Shown in pieces: positions 9,719 to 18,032 of a stretch of DNA of 64,000 nucleotides. A model generated the notes under the pieces. The model ran no database searches. It worked only from the letters and a program-made list of their open reading frames with translations, and was not told the origin of the DNA. Source of the stretch: Actinobacteria bacterium 69-20 (GTDB taxonomy: Bacteria; Actinomycetota; Actinomycetes; Mycobacteriales; Nakamurellaceae); NCBI GenBank assembly GCA_001897425.1, contig MKSW01000009.1, positions 39,955-103,954 on the forward strand, given 5' to 3'. Within the stretch, counting starts at the first letter, position 1; each line of letters begins with the position of its first letter. The translations under genes and the position numbers were made by a program.

Positions 9719-10437
9719 CGACTGTCCCCCAGGCCCAGGTAGGCACGCCGGACGGAGTCGTCGGCAGCAACGCTCGCCGCATCTCCGGCCCGGACGATCC
9801 GCCCCGCTTCCAGGACGAACGCGCGATGGGCGATGCGCAGAGCAAGACCGGCGTTCTGCTCGACGATGAGCATGGTGGTTCCCATCTGGTTGTGAATGTC
9901 GGTCAGCGTGCCGAACAGCGATTGGGTGACGAGCGGGGCCAACCCCAGAGACGGCTCGTCGAGCAGCAGCAGCCTGGGTCGCAGCAGGAGCGCCCGGGAG
10001 ACCGCCAGCATCTGTTGCTCGCCGCCGGACAGGCTGCCTGCCGGCTGATCCCGTCGCTCGGCCAGTCGCGGAAACCACTGCGAGATCCGATCGATGTCGG
10101 CGGCCACACCTGCGCGGTCCCGGCGGGTATAGGCGCCGGCCAGCAGGTTCTCGCGCACCGTCAGCCCGGCGAAGGTGCCCCTGCCCTGGGGCACGTGGGC
10201 CACCCCGAGCCGGGCCATCCGGGCGGGCGCGAGCCCGCGGACCGACCTGCCATCGAACCGGATGCCGCCGCTGGTCGCGACCATGCCACAGATCGCCCGG
10301 AGGGTGGTGGTCTTGCCCGCTCCGTTCGCGCCCAGAATGGTCGCGATCTCGCCCTCGTCGACGGCGAACGTCATGCCGTGCAGCACCTTTGCCGGACCGT
10401 AGCCGGCCATCAGGTCGGTGACTTCCAGCAAGCTCAT
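9715..10437 (-). CDS. livF: ABC transporter ATPase LivF
   Basis: A 240-residue cytoplasmic ATPase. Walker A GANGAGKTT (near 37-45), signature LSGGEQQMLAVSRAL, Walker B LLLLDEPSLGL, and the LivF-typical IVEQNAGLALRIAHRAFVLE. Energises import through LivHM together with LivG. Coupled to livH by ATGA overlap. Confidence 0.95.
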   Translation of the reverse strand: MSLLEVTDLMAGYGPAKVLHGMTFAVDEGEIATILGANGAGKTTTLRAICGMVATSGGIRFDGRSVRGLAPARMARLGVAHVPQGRGTFAGLTVRENLLAGAYTRRDRAGVAADIDRISQWFPRLAERRDQPAGSLSGGEQQMLAVSRALLLRPRLLLLDEPSLGLAPLVTQSLFGTLTDIHNQMGTTMLIVEQNAGLALRIAHRAFVLEAGRIVRAGDAASVAADDSVRRAYLGLGDSR

Positions 10438-10489
10438 GTCGGGACTCCCGCGGAAGCGTCGGCGCGGTCAGTGGCTTCGTGAGGTTCGC

Positions 10490-11254
10490 TCATGCGGCGG
10501 TTCCCAGGTATGCGGCAATGAGGTCATCGTTCTGCCGTACCTCGTCCGGCGTTCCTTCGGCGATCTTTCTCCCGAAGTTCAAGGCCACCACCGTGTCGGA
10601 CACCCCCATCACCAGGCCCATGTGGTGCTCCACCAGCAGCACGGTGAGCCTCAACTCCTCGCGTAATTGCAGGATCAACTCGCCGAACTCGGCGACCTCG
10701 CCGTGGGTGAGACCGTTGGCCGGTTCGTCGAGCATCAACAAGCGAGGATGGGCCGCCAGTGCGCGTCCCAGTTCCACCCGCTTGAGCGTCCCGAAAGGCA
10801 ATCCCTGAGCCGGATGGTCGGCATACCTGCCGAGGCCGAGCAGATCCAGGATGGCCAGCGCCTCGTCTCGGATGCGCCGTCCCTCCCGGGTCGCCGCGGG
10901 CAGCCGAAGCATTCCGCCCAGAAACCCGGCCCGGGTCCGGTGATACGCGCCGAGCATGACGTTCTCCAGCACACTCTGGGATGCGAACAGACCGAGGTTC
11001 TGGAAGGTGCGGGCGATCCCGGCTCGGGCAACCCCATTCGCCGGTAACGCGAGGATGTCCTGTCCGGCCAGGCTCACTCGGCCGGCGTCCGGTCGATACA
11101 GACCGCTGATCACGTTGAACAGCGAGGTCTTACCGGCCCCGTTCGGCCCGATCAGGCCGCAGATCTGGGAGACCTCCACGGCGAACGACGCACCGTCGAG
11201 AGCACGCACTCCACCAAATGTGACGACCACATCGTCAACAACTAGAAAACCCAC
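10490..11254 (-). CDS. livG: ABC transporter ATPase LivG
   Basis: An ATPase of about 254 residues. Walker A GPNGAGKTS, then IARTFQNLGLF, a long LivG-type insertion, LLMLDEPANGLTHGE and VLLVEHHMGLVMGVSD are all present. The usual LivG signature LSYG is written as LPFGTLKRVELGRAL here. The GTG at 11254 gives the normal N-terminus; ATGs at 11275 and 11287 are alternatives, and none has a strong ribosome site. It is separated from livF by 52 bp. Confidence 0.92.
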   Translation of the reverse strand: MGFLVVDDVVVTFGGVRALDGASFAVEVSQICGLIGPNGAGKTSLFNVISGLYRPDAGRVSLAGQDILALPANGVARAGIARTFQNLGLFASQSVLENVMLGAYHRTRAGFLGGMLRLPAATREGRRIRDEALAILDLLGLGRYADHPAQGLPFGTLKRVELGRALAAHPRLLMLDEPANGLTHGEVAEFGELILQLREELRLTVLLVEHHMGLVMGVSDTVVALNFGRKIAEGTPDEVRQNDDLIAAYLGTAA

Positions 11255-11342
11255 GCGGCATACCCGCTCAAGCATCGCGGCCAGCATCGGGCCCCGGTCC
11301 GCTCCGCCGATCGTCGCGGCGGAGCGGACCGGAGCGGCGCAG

Positions 11343-12716
11343 TCAGCTCGTGCTGATCGGCGTTTTGCCTTCCAAGTCCCACGCGTCGCCCTGGGGCGCG
11401 AATCGGGTCCCGTCGAACTCGGTGATGTAGGTCGATTCGATCGGGAAGGGATCGGTCTGCGACGTATTCATCACGATCCCCGACAGCAACAGGTCGATCC
11501 GAACCTTGGACAGATTCCGCGCCGCGTCCATGAGTCCCTGCCGGGTCGGCTGCGCGTTCTTGAGGGTTTCGACGATGGCCTGGCAATAGGCGAAACCTTG
11601 CACGGCCGTCGGCTCCTGCGGAGTCACGTTCTCCGCTTTCTTGATCTTCTGCAGGTATTCCTGCATCGCGGGATCATCGGCCCACTTCGGGTCGCTCGGA
11701 TCCTTCTGATAGTTCGTGGAGATGATCCCCTTCGAGTAGTCACGCCCGACCGGGTCGATGGTGGAGGGCACGGACGCGGCCGGATTGGCCAGGATACGCA
11801 GCGGCTTCCAATTCAAGGTCTGCAACTTCTTCAACGCCTGGGCTGCCTGCTTGGGCAGGGTGATGACGAAGAAAACATCGGCGTTGCTCCGGGAGAGCTG
11901 CAGTACCTGCGAATCAACCGTCGGGTCGGTCGGCTCGTACGTGGCCTTGGCCACCACCGAGATCCCGGTGCCCTCGATGCTCTTGGTGAAGGAGTTGAGG
12001 TAGTCGTTTCCGTAGCCGTCGTTCTGGGCCAAGATGGCGACCGTGGCGTTCTTCTTGGTGTCCGACAACCATTTCGCGTAGATCGCGGCCTCCGTCGCGT
12101 AGGACGGGCTCCATCCGATGGTCCACGGCCACGTGGCCTGGCTGGCGCCGAACTTCGACGCCCCGGACAGGGCAAAAAGCTGCGGCACCTTCTGGTCGTT
12201 GAGGTAGGGCGCGATCGAGGTATTGGTCGGCGTCCCGACCACACCGGTCACCGCGAACACATGATCCTGCTCGACCAGCTTCTTGACGTTCTCCAATGTC
12301 TTGGCGGGATCATAGGCGTCGTCATAGATCTTCAGTTCGAGCTTGCGGGTCTTGCCGTCGGCCATCGCGGCACCACCCTTGGTGGCGTTGAGGTCGTCGA
12401 AGCAGGCCTTGAGCGACCGGTCGGCTTGTCCTGCCGAAGCGAAGACCCCCGACTGCGGGCTGGAATTTCCGAACAGAATCGTCGTGTCGGTAATGCCGTC
12501 GGTCGTTGTCTGATCGCCGCCGCCGGATGACGATGTGTCTGGCGCCTGGGAGGACGAGCTCCCGGAGCCGGTGTCCGACGACGCTGTCGAGGAGGGCGTC
12601 GACGCTCCGCTCGAGGACGAACCGCCGGTGCCACTGCTGCTGCACCCGGCGGCCGCAAGGCTGATCCGCACAGCGCACGCGGCGATACGGCCGACTCTCG
12701 ATGTCTGCACAGGCAT
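11343..12716 (-). CDS. livK: ABC transporter substrate-binding lipoprotein LivK-like
   Basis: A 457-residue periplasmic-binding protein type I (Peripla_BP_6). The signal peptide ends in lipobox LAAAGC near residue 25. A Ser/Thr/Gly-rich tether of about 45 residues leads to the first domain (FGNSSPQSGVFASAGQ). Other family segments are VTGVVGTPTNTSIAPYLND and AILAQNDGYGNDYLNSF. It is the first gene of the liv operon and faces the GntR gene across a 342-bp spacer. Ligand not readable; hydroxyproline or another amino acid is plausible from the neighbourhood. Confidence 0.92.
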   Translation of the reverse strand: MPVQTSRVGRIAACAVRISLAAAGCSSSGTGGSSSSGASTPSSTASSDTGSGSSSSQAPDTSSSGGGDQTTTDGITDTTILFGNSSPQSGVFASAGQADRSLKACFDDLNATKGGAAMADGKTRKLELKIYDDAYDPAKTLENVKKLVEQDHVFAVTGVVGTPTNTSIAPYLNDQKVPQLFALSGASKFGASQATWPWTIGWSPSYATEAAIYAKWLSDTKKNATVAILAQNDGYGNDYLNSFTKSIEGTGISVVAKATYEPTDPTVDSQVLQLSRSNADVFFVITLPKQAAQALKKLQTLNWKPLRILANPAASVPSTIDPVGRDYSKGIISTNYQKDPSDPKWADDPAMQEYLQKIKKAENVTPQEPTAVQGFAYCQAIVETLKNAQPTRQGLMDAARNLSKVRIDLLLSGIVMNTSQTDPFPIESTYITEFDGTRFAPQGDAWDLEGKTPISTS

Positions 12717-13058
12717 TCTCCAATCTGTCTAGGGCGCCACTGGCCGGGATATGGCTCGGCCGGGCTCGGGCGTCCACGCCCGGCGTCACACCGGGAATGA
12801 ATGTCGTATGTATATCCCATGCCTAGATCAATGTCTACTACTTTCTCCGGACGATCCGCCCCCGCGTCCGACCCGACCACGAGATCACTGTGCTGTGACC
12901 CCTTGCGGCAGCATGAAAAGCACTTACCCTGATCGTGTGGTCATCCCGCCCGAAACCGAAGATCGACCCAGGATTGTATGGTTCATGTTTACTAGACATG
13001 TATTGACAGCATGGCCGCCGAGATGATCACATCGCGGCAGCGGAAGGAGGCTTCGATC
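12717..13058. promoter_or_regulatory. Divergent control region between livK and the GntR unit, with repeated TGTCTA sites
   Basis: Holds a 17-bp near-perfect palindrome CATGTTTACTAGACATG at 12984-13000, plus single sites TGTCTAG at 12726-12732 and ATGTCTACT at 12831-12839. GntR/HutC-type regulators with UTRA domains often bind TGTCTA-like half sites, and such a gene begins just downstream. The same word recurs in the promoter region at 20.3 kb. No gene fits the rest of this spacer. Confidence 0.5.
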
Positions 13059-13232
13059 GTGCGAGTAGCCGTAGTCGATGGTGCCGGCACCGGAATGTTG
13101 ATCAAGGTTATGCTCGAGCGGTCTCTGTTGACACCGAGTGAACGCGATCGGGCGGTGCACCTTGCCATGGATGTCGGCGCCGGAATAGCCGTCGCGGCCG
13201 GTGCTCAGACCGGGACGGCGGTGGACCGATGA
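13059..13232 (+). CDS. 57-residue DeoC-like mini-ORF, translationally coupled to the GntR regulator
   Basis: A GTG start preceded by an excellent GGAAGGAGG site opens a 57-codon frame whose stop overlaps the next gene's start (ATGA). Residues 15-45 align with the DeoC-family protein encoded at 21.5-22.2 kb: IKVMLERSLLTPSERDRAV here against VKVMLELPLLTPAERDRAV there, followed by LAMDVGAG against LAMDAGAA. It covers only about a seventh of an aldolase and lacks the Schiff-base lysine. It is either a decayed deoC whose end was reused to couple translation, or a short functional leader. The nucleotide match to the intact gene is clearly diverged, so it is not a recent copy. Confidence 0.5.
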   Translation: MRVAVVDGAGTGMLIKVMLERSLLTPSERDRAVHLAMDVGAGIAVAAGAQTGTAVDR

Positions 13233-14107
13233 ACCGCGGGACGGCCAGCCGATCGCGACAGACCGATCAGGCCTCCGACCGGGCCGACCCGCGGCACCGG
13301 GCGTCATCGGACGGCGAGACCAGCGACGACTTCGTCGGCATGGAGATTTCCCGCTCGTCATCCGATCCGGTGTTCGTCCAGATAGCGGCCGCCTTCCGGG
13401 AGAACATCGCCAGCGGCCGCTGGCCGTCACACCTGAAGCTGCCGCCAGAGCCCGATCTGGCCGCCCGCATGGGCGTCAACCGCGGCACTCTGCGAAAGGC
13501 TCTCGCCATACTCGCCGACGAAGGTCTGCTGATCCAGACCAGGGGCCGCGGGACGTTCGTCACCGCCGGTGCCATCGAACCCGCGATCGCCCAGCGGATG
13601 AGCTCGCTGTCCGAAGACCTACGCGATCAGGGATACCGATTCCGGGTGGAGGTGCTTTCGGCCCATCTGGAACGGCTGCCCATGGCGGTGCAGGCAATCC
13701 TCCATGCCCGGCCCAGTTCTCCCGGGCTGCGTCTAGTCCGTGTCTTCCACGGCGACGAAGGTCCCTTGGCGTACCTGACCAACTACGTGCTTGCCGAGGA
13801 GTGCCCCGGAATCGAGGACGTCGACTTCGCGACCACCTCGCTGTTCCAGGCCCTGGAGAAGCAGTACGGAATCTCCATCGCCCAGGGAAGAAGGACCTTC
13901 AGCGCGGAACCCGCTCGGGGCGACTGCGCGAACGCGCTGAACGTTCCCCCGGAAGCCCCGGTGCTCTACCTGGAGCAGGTGTCCTATACACAGGGCGGCC
14001 ACGCGGTGGAGTACTCCGAGGTGTGGATCAACAGCAACCACCTGAAGATCACCTCTCTGCTGGACCGCCGGCCCGATCGGGCAATCGGCTCGCGGGCGGA
14101 CCTGTAG
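13229..14107 (+). CDS. GntR-family regulator with UTRA effector domain
   Basis: A 292-residue regulator. After a polar N-terminal extension of about 40 residues comes the GntR winged helix (about 45-110, with PVFVQIAAAFRENIASGRW and RMGVNRGTLRKALAILADEG). The UTRA ligand domain fills about 125-280 and ends VEYSEVWINSNHLKI. A shorter start at Met38 is possible. Start overlaps the DeoC-like mini-ORF. By position it may control the divergent liv operon, the convergent hydroxyproline genes, or the nucleoside genes that share its putative operator word. Confidence 0.9.
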   Translation: MNRGTASRSRQTDQASDRADPRHRASSDGETSDDFVGMEISRSSSDPVFVQIAAAFRENIASGRWPSHLKLPPEPDLAARMGVNRGTLRKALAILADEGLLIQTRGRGTFVTAGAIEPAIAQRMSSLSEDLRDQGYRFRVEVLSAHLERLPMAVQAILHARPSSPGLRLVRVFHGDEGPLAYLTNYVLAEECPGIEDVDFATTSLFQALEKQYGISIAQGRRTFSAEPARGDCANALNVPPEAPVLYLEQVSYTQGGHAVEYSEVWINSNHLKITSLLDRRPDRAIGSRADL

Positions 14108-14143
14108 CCGGCGAACAGCGTCATATTCGCTACAACAGGCTCG

Positions 14144-15145
14144 CTACAACAAGAAGCCGGCGGGGAACGGATCGGACGGATCGAGCATGTACTGTGCGGT
14201 GCCGGTGATCCAGGCGCGACCGGTGATCGTCGGCACGACGGCGTCATAGGGGCCGACGCGATCGGTGCCGATCAGCCGGCCGACGAAGTGCGTGCCGATG
14301 AACGACTCGTTAACGAAGTCGGTATCCAGCGAAAGTTGGTCGCGCGCATGGAGTTGCGCCATCCGGGCGCTGGTGCCGGTGCCGCACGGCGAGCGGTCGA
14401 ACCAGCCGGGGTAGATCGCCATCGCGTGGCGGGAGTGCCTGGCGTCGGAGCCCGGCGCGATCAGCGCGACGTGATGGCAGCCGCGGATGCTCGGGTCTCG
14501 CGGATGCACGGGCTCGCCTGACGCGTTGATCGCGTCCATGATCTTCAGGCCGGCGTCGAGGAGCTCGCCCTTCGCGGAACGATCGAACGGTAGCCCGATC
14601 TCGGCGAGTTCGACCATGGCGTAGAAGTTTCCGCCGTATGCGATGTCGTAGCGCACGTCGCCGAGACCCGGCACGTCGACGTGCCGGTCCAGGCCCACGG
14701 AGAACGACGGCACGTTGCGGATGGTGACGGCGTCCGCGTGGCCGTCGGCGACCTGCACCTCGGCAACGACCAGCCCGGCGGGCGTGTCCAGCCGAATCGT
14801 CGTCACCGGCTCGGCGACCGGTACCATTCTGGTCTCGACGAGAACCGTTGCGACGCCGATGGTTCCGTGCCCGCACATCGGCAGGCAACCGGACACCTCG
14901 ATGTAGAGCACGCCGTAGTCCGCGTCGGGACGGGTCGGCGGTTGCAGGATGGCGCCGGACATGGAGGCATGCCCGCGCGGTTCGTACATGAGAAGCGTCC
15001 GCAGGCTGTCGGAGTTCGCGAGGAACCACCGACGGCGCTCGGCCATGGTCGCGCCGGGTAGCACCCCGACGCCACCTGTGATCACCCTCGTCGGCATGCC
15101 CTCGGTGTGCGAATCGACCGCGTGAAATACCTTGCTCGTCCGCAT
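14144..15145 (-). CDS. Hydroxyproline 2-epimerase / proline racemase family
   Basis: A 333-residue cofactor-independent epimerase. Both catalytic cysteines are present, Cys91 in MCGHGTIG and Cys254 in SPCGTGTSARMA, so it is a racemase/epimerase and not a dehydratase, which has Thr at the second site. In the trans-4-hydroxy-L-proline pathway the enzyme makes cis-4-hydroxy-D-proline, the substrate of the dehydrogenase encoded upstream. Proline racemase activity cannot be excluded from sequence, but the neighbours favour hydroxyproline. Last gene of the minus-strand cluster, 25 bp after the DHDPS-family gene. Confidence 0.9.
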   Translation of the reverse strand: MRTSKVFHAVDSHTEGMPTRVITGGVGVLPGATMAERRRWFLANSDSLRTLLMYEPRGHASMSGAILQPPTRPDADYGVLYIEVSGCLPMCGHGTIGVATVLVETRMVPVAEPVTTIRLDTPAGLVVAEVQVADGHADAVTIRNVPSFSVGLDRHVDVPGLGDVRYDIAYGGNFYAMVELAEIGLPFDRSAKGELLDAGLKIMDAINASGEPVHPRDPSIRGCHHVALIAPGSDARHSRHAMAIYPGWFDRSPCGTGTSARMAQLHARDQLSLDTDFVNESFIGTHFVGRLIGTDRVGPYDAVVPTITGRAWITGTAQYMLDPSDPFPAGFLL

Positions 15146-15170
15146 GAGACCGACCGTACTCCAGGCGATG

Positions 15171-16064
15171 TCAGTGCAGACCGGCGGCGATAGCCGCTTC
15201 GGTCGCGGTGCGCACGACCTTCTCCTGCTCCGGGGTGAGCACCTGCCGAGGCGGGCGGCACCGGCCGCCCTTGCGGCCGATCATGTCCATCGACAGCTTG
15301 ATGGCCTGGATGAACTCCGGCTTGGAATCCCACCGCAGCAGCGGATGCATTAGCCGGTAGAGCGGCAGCGCCGTGTCCAGGTCGCGCGCCATGCAGGCCC
15401 GGAACAGTTCCATGGAAGATACCGGGAATACGTTCGTGTAGCCGGCGATCCAGCCCTTGCCGCCGGCGAGTGCGACCTCGAGCACGGTGTCGTCGGTGCC
15501 GATCATCGGATCCAGACCAGGTGCCAGTTCAGCGATCTCGTAGATTCGGCGCACATCGCCGGAGAATTCCTTGACGGCGACGATCAAGCCCTCGTCGTAC
15601 AGTTTGGCCAGCAGTGCCGGTTTGAGGTCGACCTTCGTGTCGAACGGGTTGTTGTACGCCGACACCGGGAGCCCGGCCTTGGCGATTTCCCGGTAGTGCT
15701 CCAGAACGGCCCGTTCGTCCGCCGGATACGTGTTGGGCGGCAACGACATCAACACCTGCGCCCCGGCCTCGGCGGCCTGCTCCGCGCACCGCCGGGCTTC
15801 CATGGCGCCGTACGCGCCGGTGCCGGGCATCACGACGAAGCCCTTCGGCGAGGCCTGCACGGCGATCTCGACGACCTTGGCACGTTCCTCCGGCGTGAGG
15901 TTCTGGTACTCGCCGAGGGAGCCATTCGGCGCGACGCCGTCCACGCCCTGCGACGCCAACCACGCGACATGCTCGGCGTAGCCGTCATAGTCGATGGACA
16001 GGTCGTCGTGCAGCGGCAGCGCCGTCGCCACGATCACTCCCCGCCAGGGCTTGTTCTCACTCAT
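15171..16064 (-). CDS. DHDPS-family lyase, probable pyrroline-4-hydroxy-2-carboxylate deaminase
   Basis: A 297-residue TIM-barrel protein of the dihydrodipicolinate synthase/N-acetylneuraminate lyase family. The Schiff-base Lys165 is in IVAVKEFSGD and the helper Tyr137 in SAYNNP. The usual DHDPS segment is changed to APNGSLGEY. Beside a hydroxyproline epimerase and D-amino-acid dehydrogenase subunits, the likely reaction is deamination of pyrroline-4-hydroxy-2-carboxylate to alpha-ketoglutarate semialdehyde. TGAGGAAACAGG leads into the ATG at 16064. A decameric motif CAATGTTACA stands 39 bp before the start. Confidence 0.88.
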   Translation of the reverse strand: MSENKPWRGVIVATALPLHDDLSIDYDGYAEHVAWLASQGVDGVAPNGSLGEYQNLTPEERAKVVEIAVQASPKGFVVMPGTGAYGAMEARRCAEQAAEAGAQVLMSLPPNTYPADERAVLEHYREIAKAGLPVSAYNNPFDTKVDLKPALLAKLYDEGLIVAVKEFSGDVRRIYEIAELAPGLDPMIGTDDTVLEVALAGGKGWIAGYTNVFPVSSMELFRACMARDLDTALPLYRLMHPLLRWDSKPEFIQAIKLSMDMIGRKGGRCRPPRQVLTPEQEKVVRTATEAAIAAGLH

Positions 16065-16102
16065 CCTGTTTCCTCATCCGGTCGCAACGCCAGCAGGCAG
16101 TA

Positions 16103-16112
16103 CAATGTTACA
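16103..16112. promoter_or_regulatory. CAATGTTACA motif, copy 1 (upstream of the DHDPS-family gene)
   Basis: The ten bases CAATGTTACA lie just past the FAD/NAD oxidoreductase stop codon and about 39 bp before the DHDPS-family start. The identical word occurs about 50 bp before the DAO subunit gene, the first gene of the same cluster. It could be an operator or, read on the minus strand, a TAACAT-type -10 element. Confidence 0.4.
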
Positions 16113-16114
16113 CA

Positions 16115-17776
16115 TTACTCTTGCGGCGACAAATCTTCGTACGGCGCGATCGCGGTCGGCGGGATTATGGCCGACGCACCGGCGGCCAGCGTGCCGAGCG
16201 ACAGCGGCGCGGCGACCGGGCGCGTCACCGGCCGATGCGCGGCGGGCGTGCCGAGTTCGTGCGCCGCAACACATTCCGCGGCGTAGCCGCAAATTCGCCC
16301 CTGGCAATGGCCCATGCCGGGCCTCGCGAGGAGTTTGACGGTGCGGGCGTCGGTGGCGCGGTGGTCGCGGGCGACCTCGCGAATCGCCCCGGCCGTGACC
16401 TCCTCGCATCGACACACGACGGTGTCGTCGGTGAGCGCACCGAGCCAGCAGCCGGGGATCGGATAGACCTCGGCGAGGGCATCGGCGAACGTGCGTAGCG
16501 TCTCGCGGCGCCGCGCGAGCCGGATGCGCTGCCGCGTCATCGCGAGATCGCCGTGCATATAAGCCGTCTCGGGCCTGCCTGCGCGGCCCACGGCCCGGGC
16601 GGCCGCGGCGGCGCCCACAGCCCGCGCCGCCGCGAGGCCGGCGATCTCGCCCTCCACCAGCGCGAGGGCGGCGCCGCCCACACCGCACACCTCCCCGGCC
16701 AGGTACACCCCCGGCACGGTGGAACGCTGATCGGCGTCGACCACGGCCACCGGCAGGCTAGACGCGTCCGTGCGGACCGCGCAGCCGAGAGCCAGCGGCA
16801 GCTCCAATTGCGGCAAGAATCCCCACCCGACGGCCAGCACGTCCACCGGGATCCGGCGAGCCCGACCCGGATCGAGTTCTCCGGCGCTGCCGATCGGTGC
16901 CACGGTCACGCTGTCGACCTTCCCCCGCCCGTCCGCACGAAGCACACTCCACCTGGTGAGGATCGAGACACCGTGGCGCGTCAGCGTATTCGCGTATGCG
17001 GCGCCCTCCGCGAGTTTGCTTCCGGCACTCAGCAGCCCGCCCGGACGGCGCAGCCAGGGCGTGAGCGACGCTGCCTCCACGATCGCGGGAACGGTGGCAC
17101 CGCGGCGCACCAGCCCCGCGCCGACGGACAGCAGGAACGGCCCGGTCCCGGCAACGACGACCCGCCTGCCCGCGAGCACGCCATGGCCCTTGATCAACGA
17201 CTGGACGCCCCCGGCGGTCAGCACGCCCGGGAGGTCCCATCCGGGGAACGGGACCTGCAGATCGAACGCGCCCGGCGCGAGCACCAGCGTGCGCGCCCGC
17301 ACCGTCGACTCCTGCCGCAGCGGTGTGGCGGCGTCGATCGCCAGGACGTCGAAAAACGTCGATGACGATGCACCCGCCGCACCCCGTTCCGAGCCGACCG
17401 CACTCCGTGCAGGCCCCGCAGGATCTGGCACGGATCCGGCAACGGTCGGGTCGACCCGCTGCACCGCCCACACCTCGTGCCGGCTCAGGTGCTCCGCGCG
17501 TCCGGCCGCCACGTGCTGGGCGAGCCGGTCGCGCAGACGCCAGTAGTGGTCAAGGCCATGGTGGAATGGCGCGACCTCGGCGTCGCGGACCCGGTTCGGT
17601 TCGTGTCGCGGCGCCGGATGCCGCCAGAACTGCCCGCCGACCGCGGGTTCGGCATCGACCACCGCGACGCGCGCACCCTGGTCCGCCGCGGCGACGGCGG
17701 CGGCCAGTCCGGCCGGCCCCGCACCGACAATGGCCACGTCCCATACCGGGCCGCGCTCAGACGGCGAGATCGTCAT
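16115..17776 (-). CDS. FAD/NAD(P)-binding oxidoreductase with BFD-like Fe-S domain; D-hydroxyproline dehydrogenase large subunit (HcnB-like)
   Basis: A 553-residue flavoprotein. The N-terminal Rossmann motif is VAIVGAGPAGLAAAVAAADQG, and the second dinucleotide site is GRRVVVAGTGPFLLSVGAG near residue 200. A C-terminal BFD-like cysteine set lies at about 440-510 (VVCRCEEVTAGAI then GHCQGRICGYAAECVAAH). This is the layout of HcnB/NoxA-type subunits that pair with a small 2Fe-2S ferredoxin and a DAO-fold subunit, both encoded immediately upstream. The start at 17776 overlaps the ferredoxin gene by 20 bp. The likely role is electron transfer from D-hydroxyproline oxidation. Confidence 0.88.
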   Translation of the reverse strand: MTISPSERGPVWDVAIVGAGPAGLAAAVAAADQGARVAVVDAEPAVGGQFWRHPAPRHEPNRVRDAEVAPFHHGLDHYWRLRDRLAQHVAAGRAEHLSRHEVWAVQRVDPTVAGSVPDPAGPARSAVGSERGAAGASSSTFFDVLAIDAATPLRQESTVRARTLVLAPGAFDLQVPFPGWDLPGVLTAGGVQSLIKGHGVLAGRRVVVAGTGPFLLSVGAGLVRRGATVPAIVEAASLTPWLRRPGGLLSAGSKLAEGAAYANTLTRHGVSILTRWSVLRADGRGKVDSVTVAPIGSAGELDPGRARRIPVDVLAVGWGFLPQLELPLALGCAVRTDASSLPVAVVDADQRSTVPGVYLAGEVCGVGGAALALVEGEIAGLAAARAVGAAAAARAVGRAGRPETAYMHGDLAMTRQRIRLARRRETLRTFADALAEVYPIPGCWLGALTDDTVVCRCEEVTAGAIREVARDHRATDARTVKLLARPGMGHCQGRICGYAAECVAAHELGTPAAHRPVTRPVAAPLSLGTLAAGASAIIPPTAIAPYEDLSPQE

Positions 17777-18032
17777 GGCCAGTGCCTCGTTGTGTCGTCA
17801 CCGAGATGCCATCGGCGGCCGGAGCGCGACATGCCCGCTGGTTCGGTGCGCCGTCGATCGTGACGAGGCAGTCGAAACAGACCCCGATGCCGCAAAAAAG
17901 GCCGCGCGGTCGGGCGCCCACGCGGGTGACGCGCCAGGAGTAGATGCCCGCCGCGATCAACGCGGCACCCACGCTCTGCCCCGGCCGGAACGGGATCGTC
18001 CTGCCATCGAAGGTGAACGTGGCCATCGTCAT
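17757..18032 (-). CDS. (2Fe-2S) ferredoxin subunit of the hydroxyproline dehydrogenase (HcnA-like)
   Basis: A small 91-residue iron-sulfur protein. Cysteines are arranged CGIGVC-x2-C with a fourth in QRACRAP, the plant-type 2Fe-2S pattern found in HcnA-like subunits. The ATG at 18032 overlaps the DAO-subunit stop (ATGA); a second ATG at 18026 would remove two residues. Overlaps on both sides show the three subunits are made together. Confidence 0.87.
   Translation of the reverse strand: MTMATFTFDGRTIPFRPGQSVGAALIAAGIYSWRVTRVGARPRGLFCGIGVCFDCLVTIDGAPNQRACRAPAADGISVTTQRGTGHDDLAV

Noticed and set aside
8838..9845. N-terminal extension of LivM to 710 residues
   Set aside because: The extra part is livH read in a wrong frame; the LivM signature starts at 8837 with an ATGA overlap.
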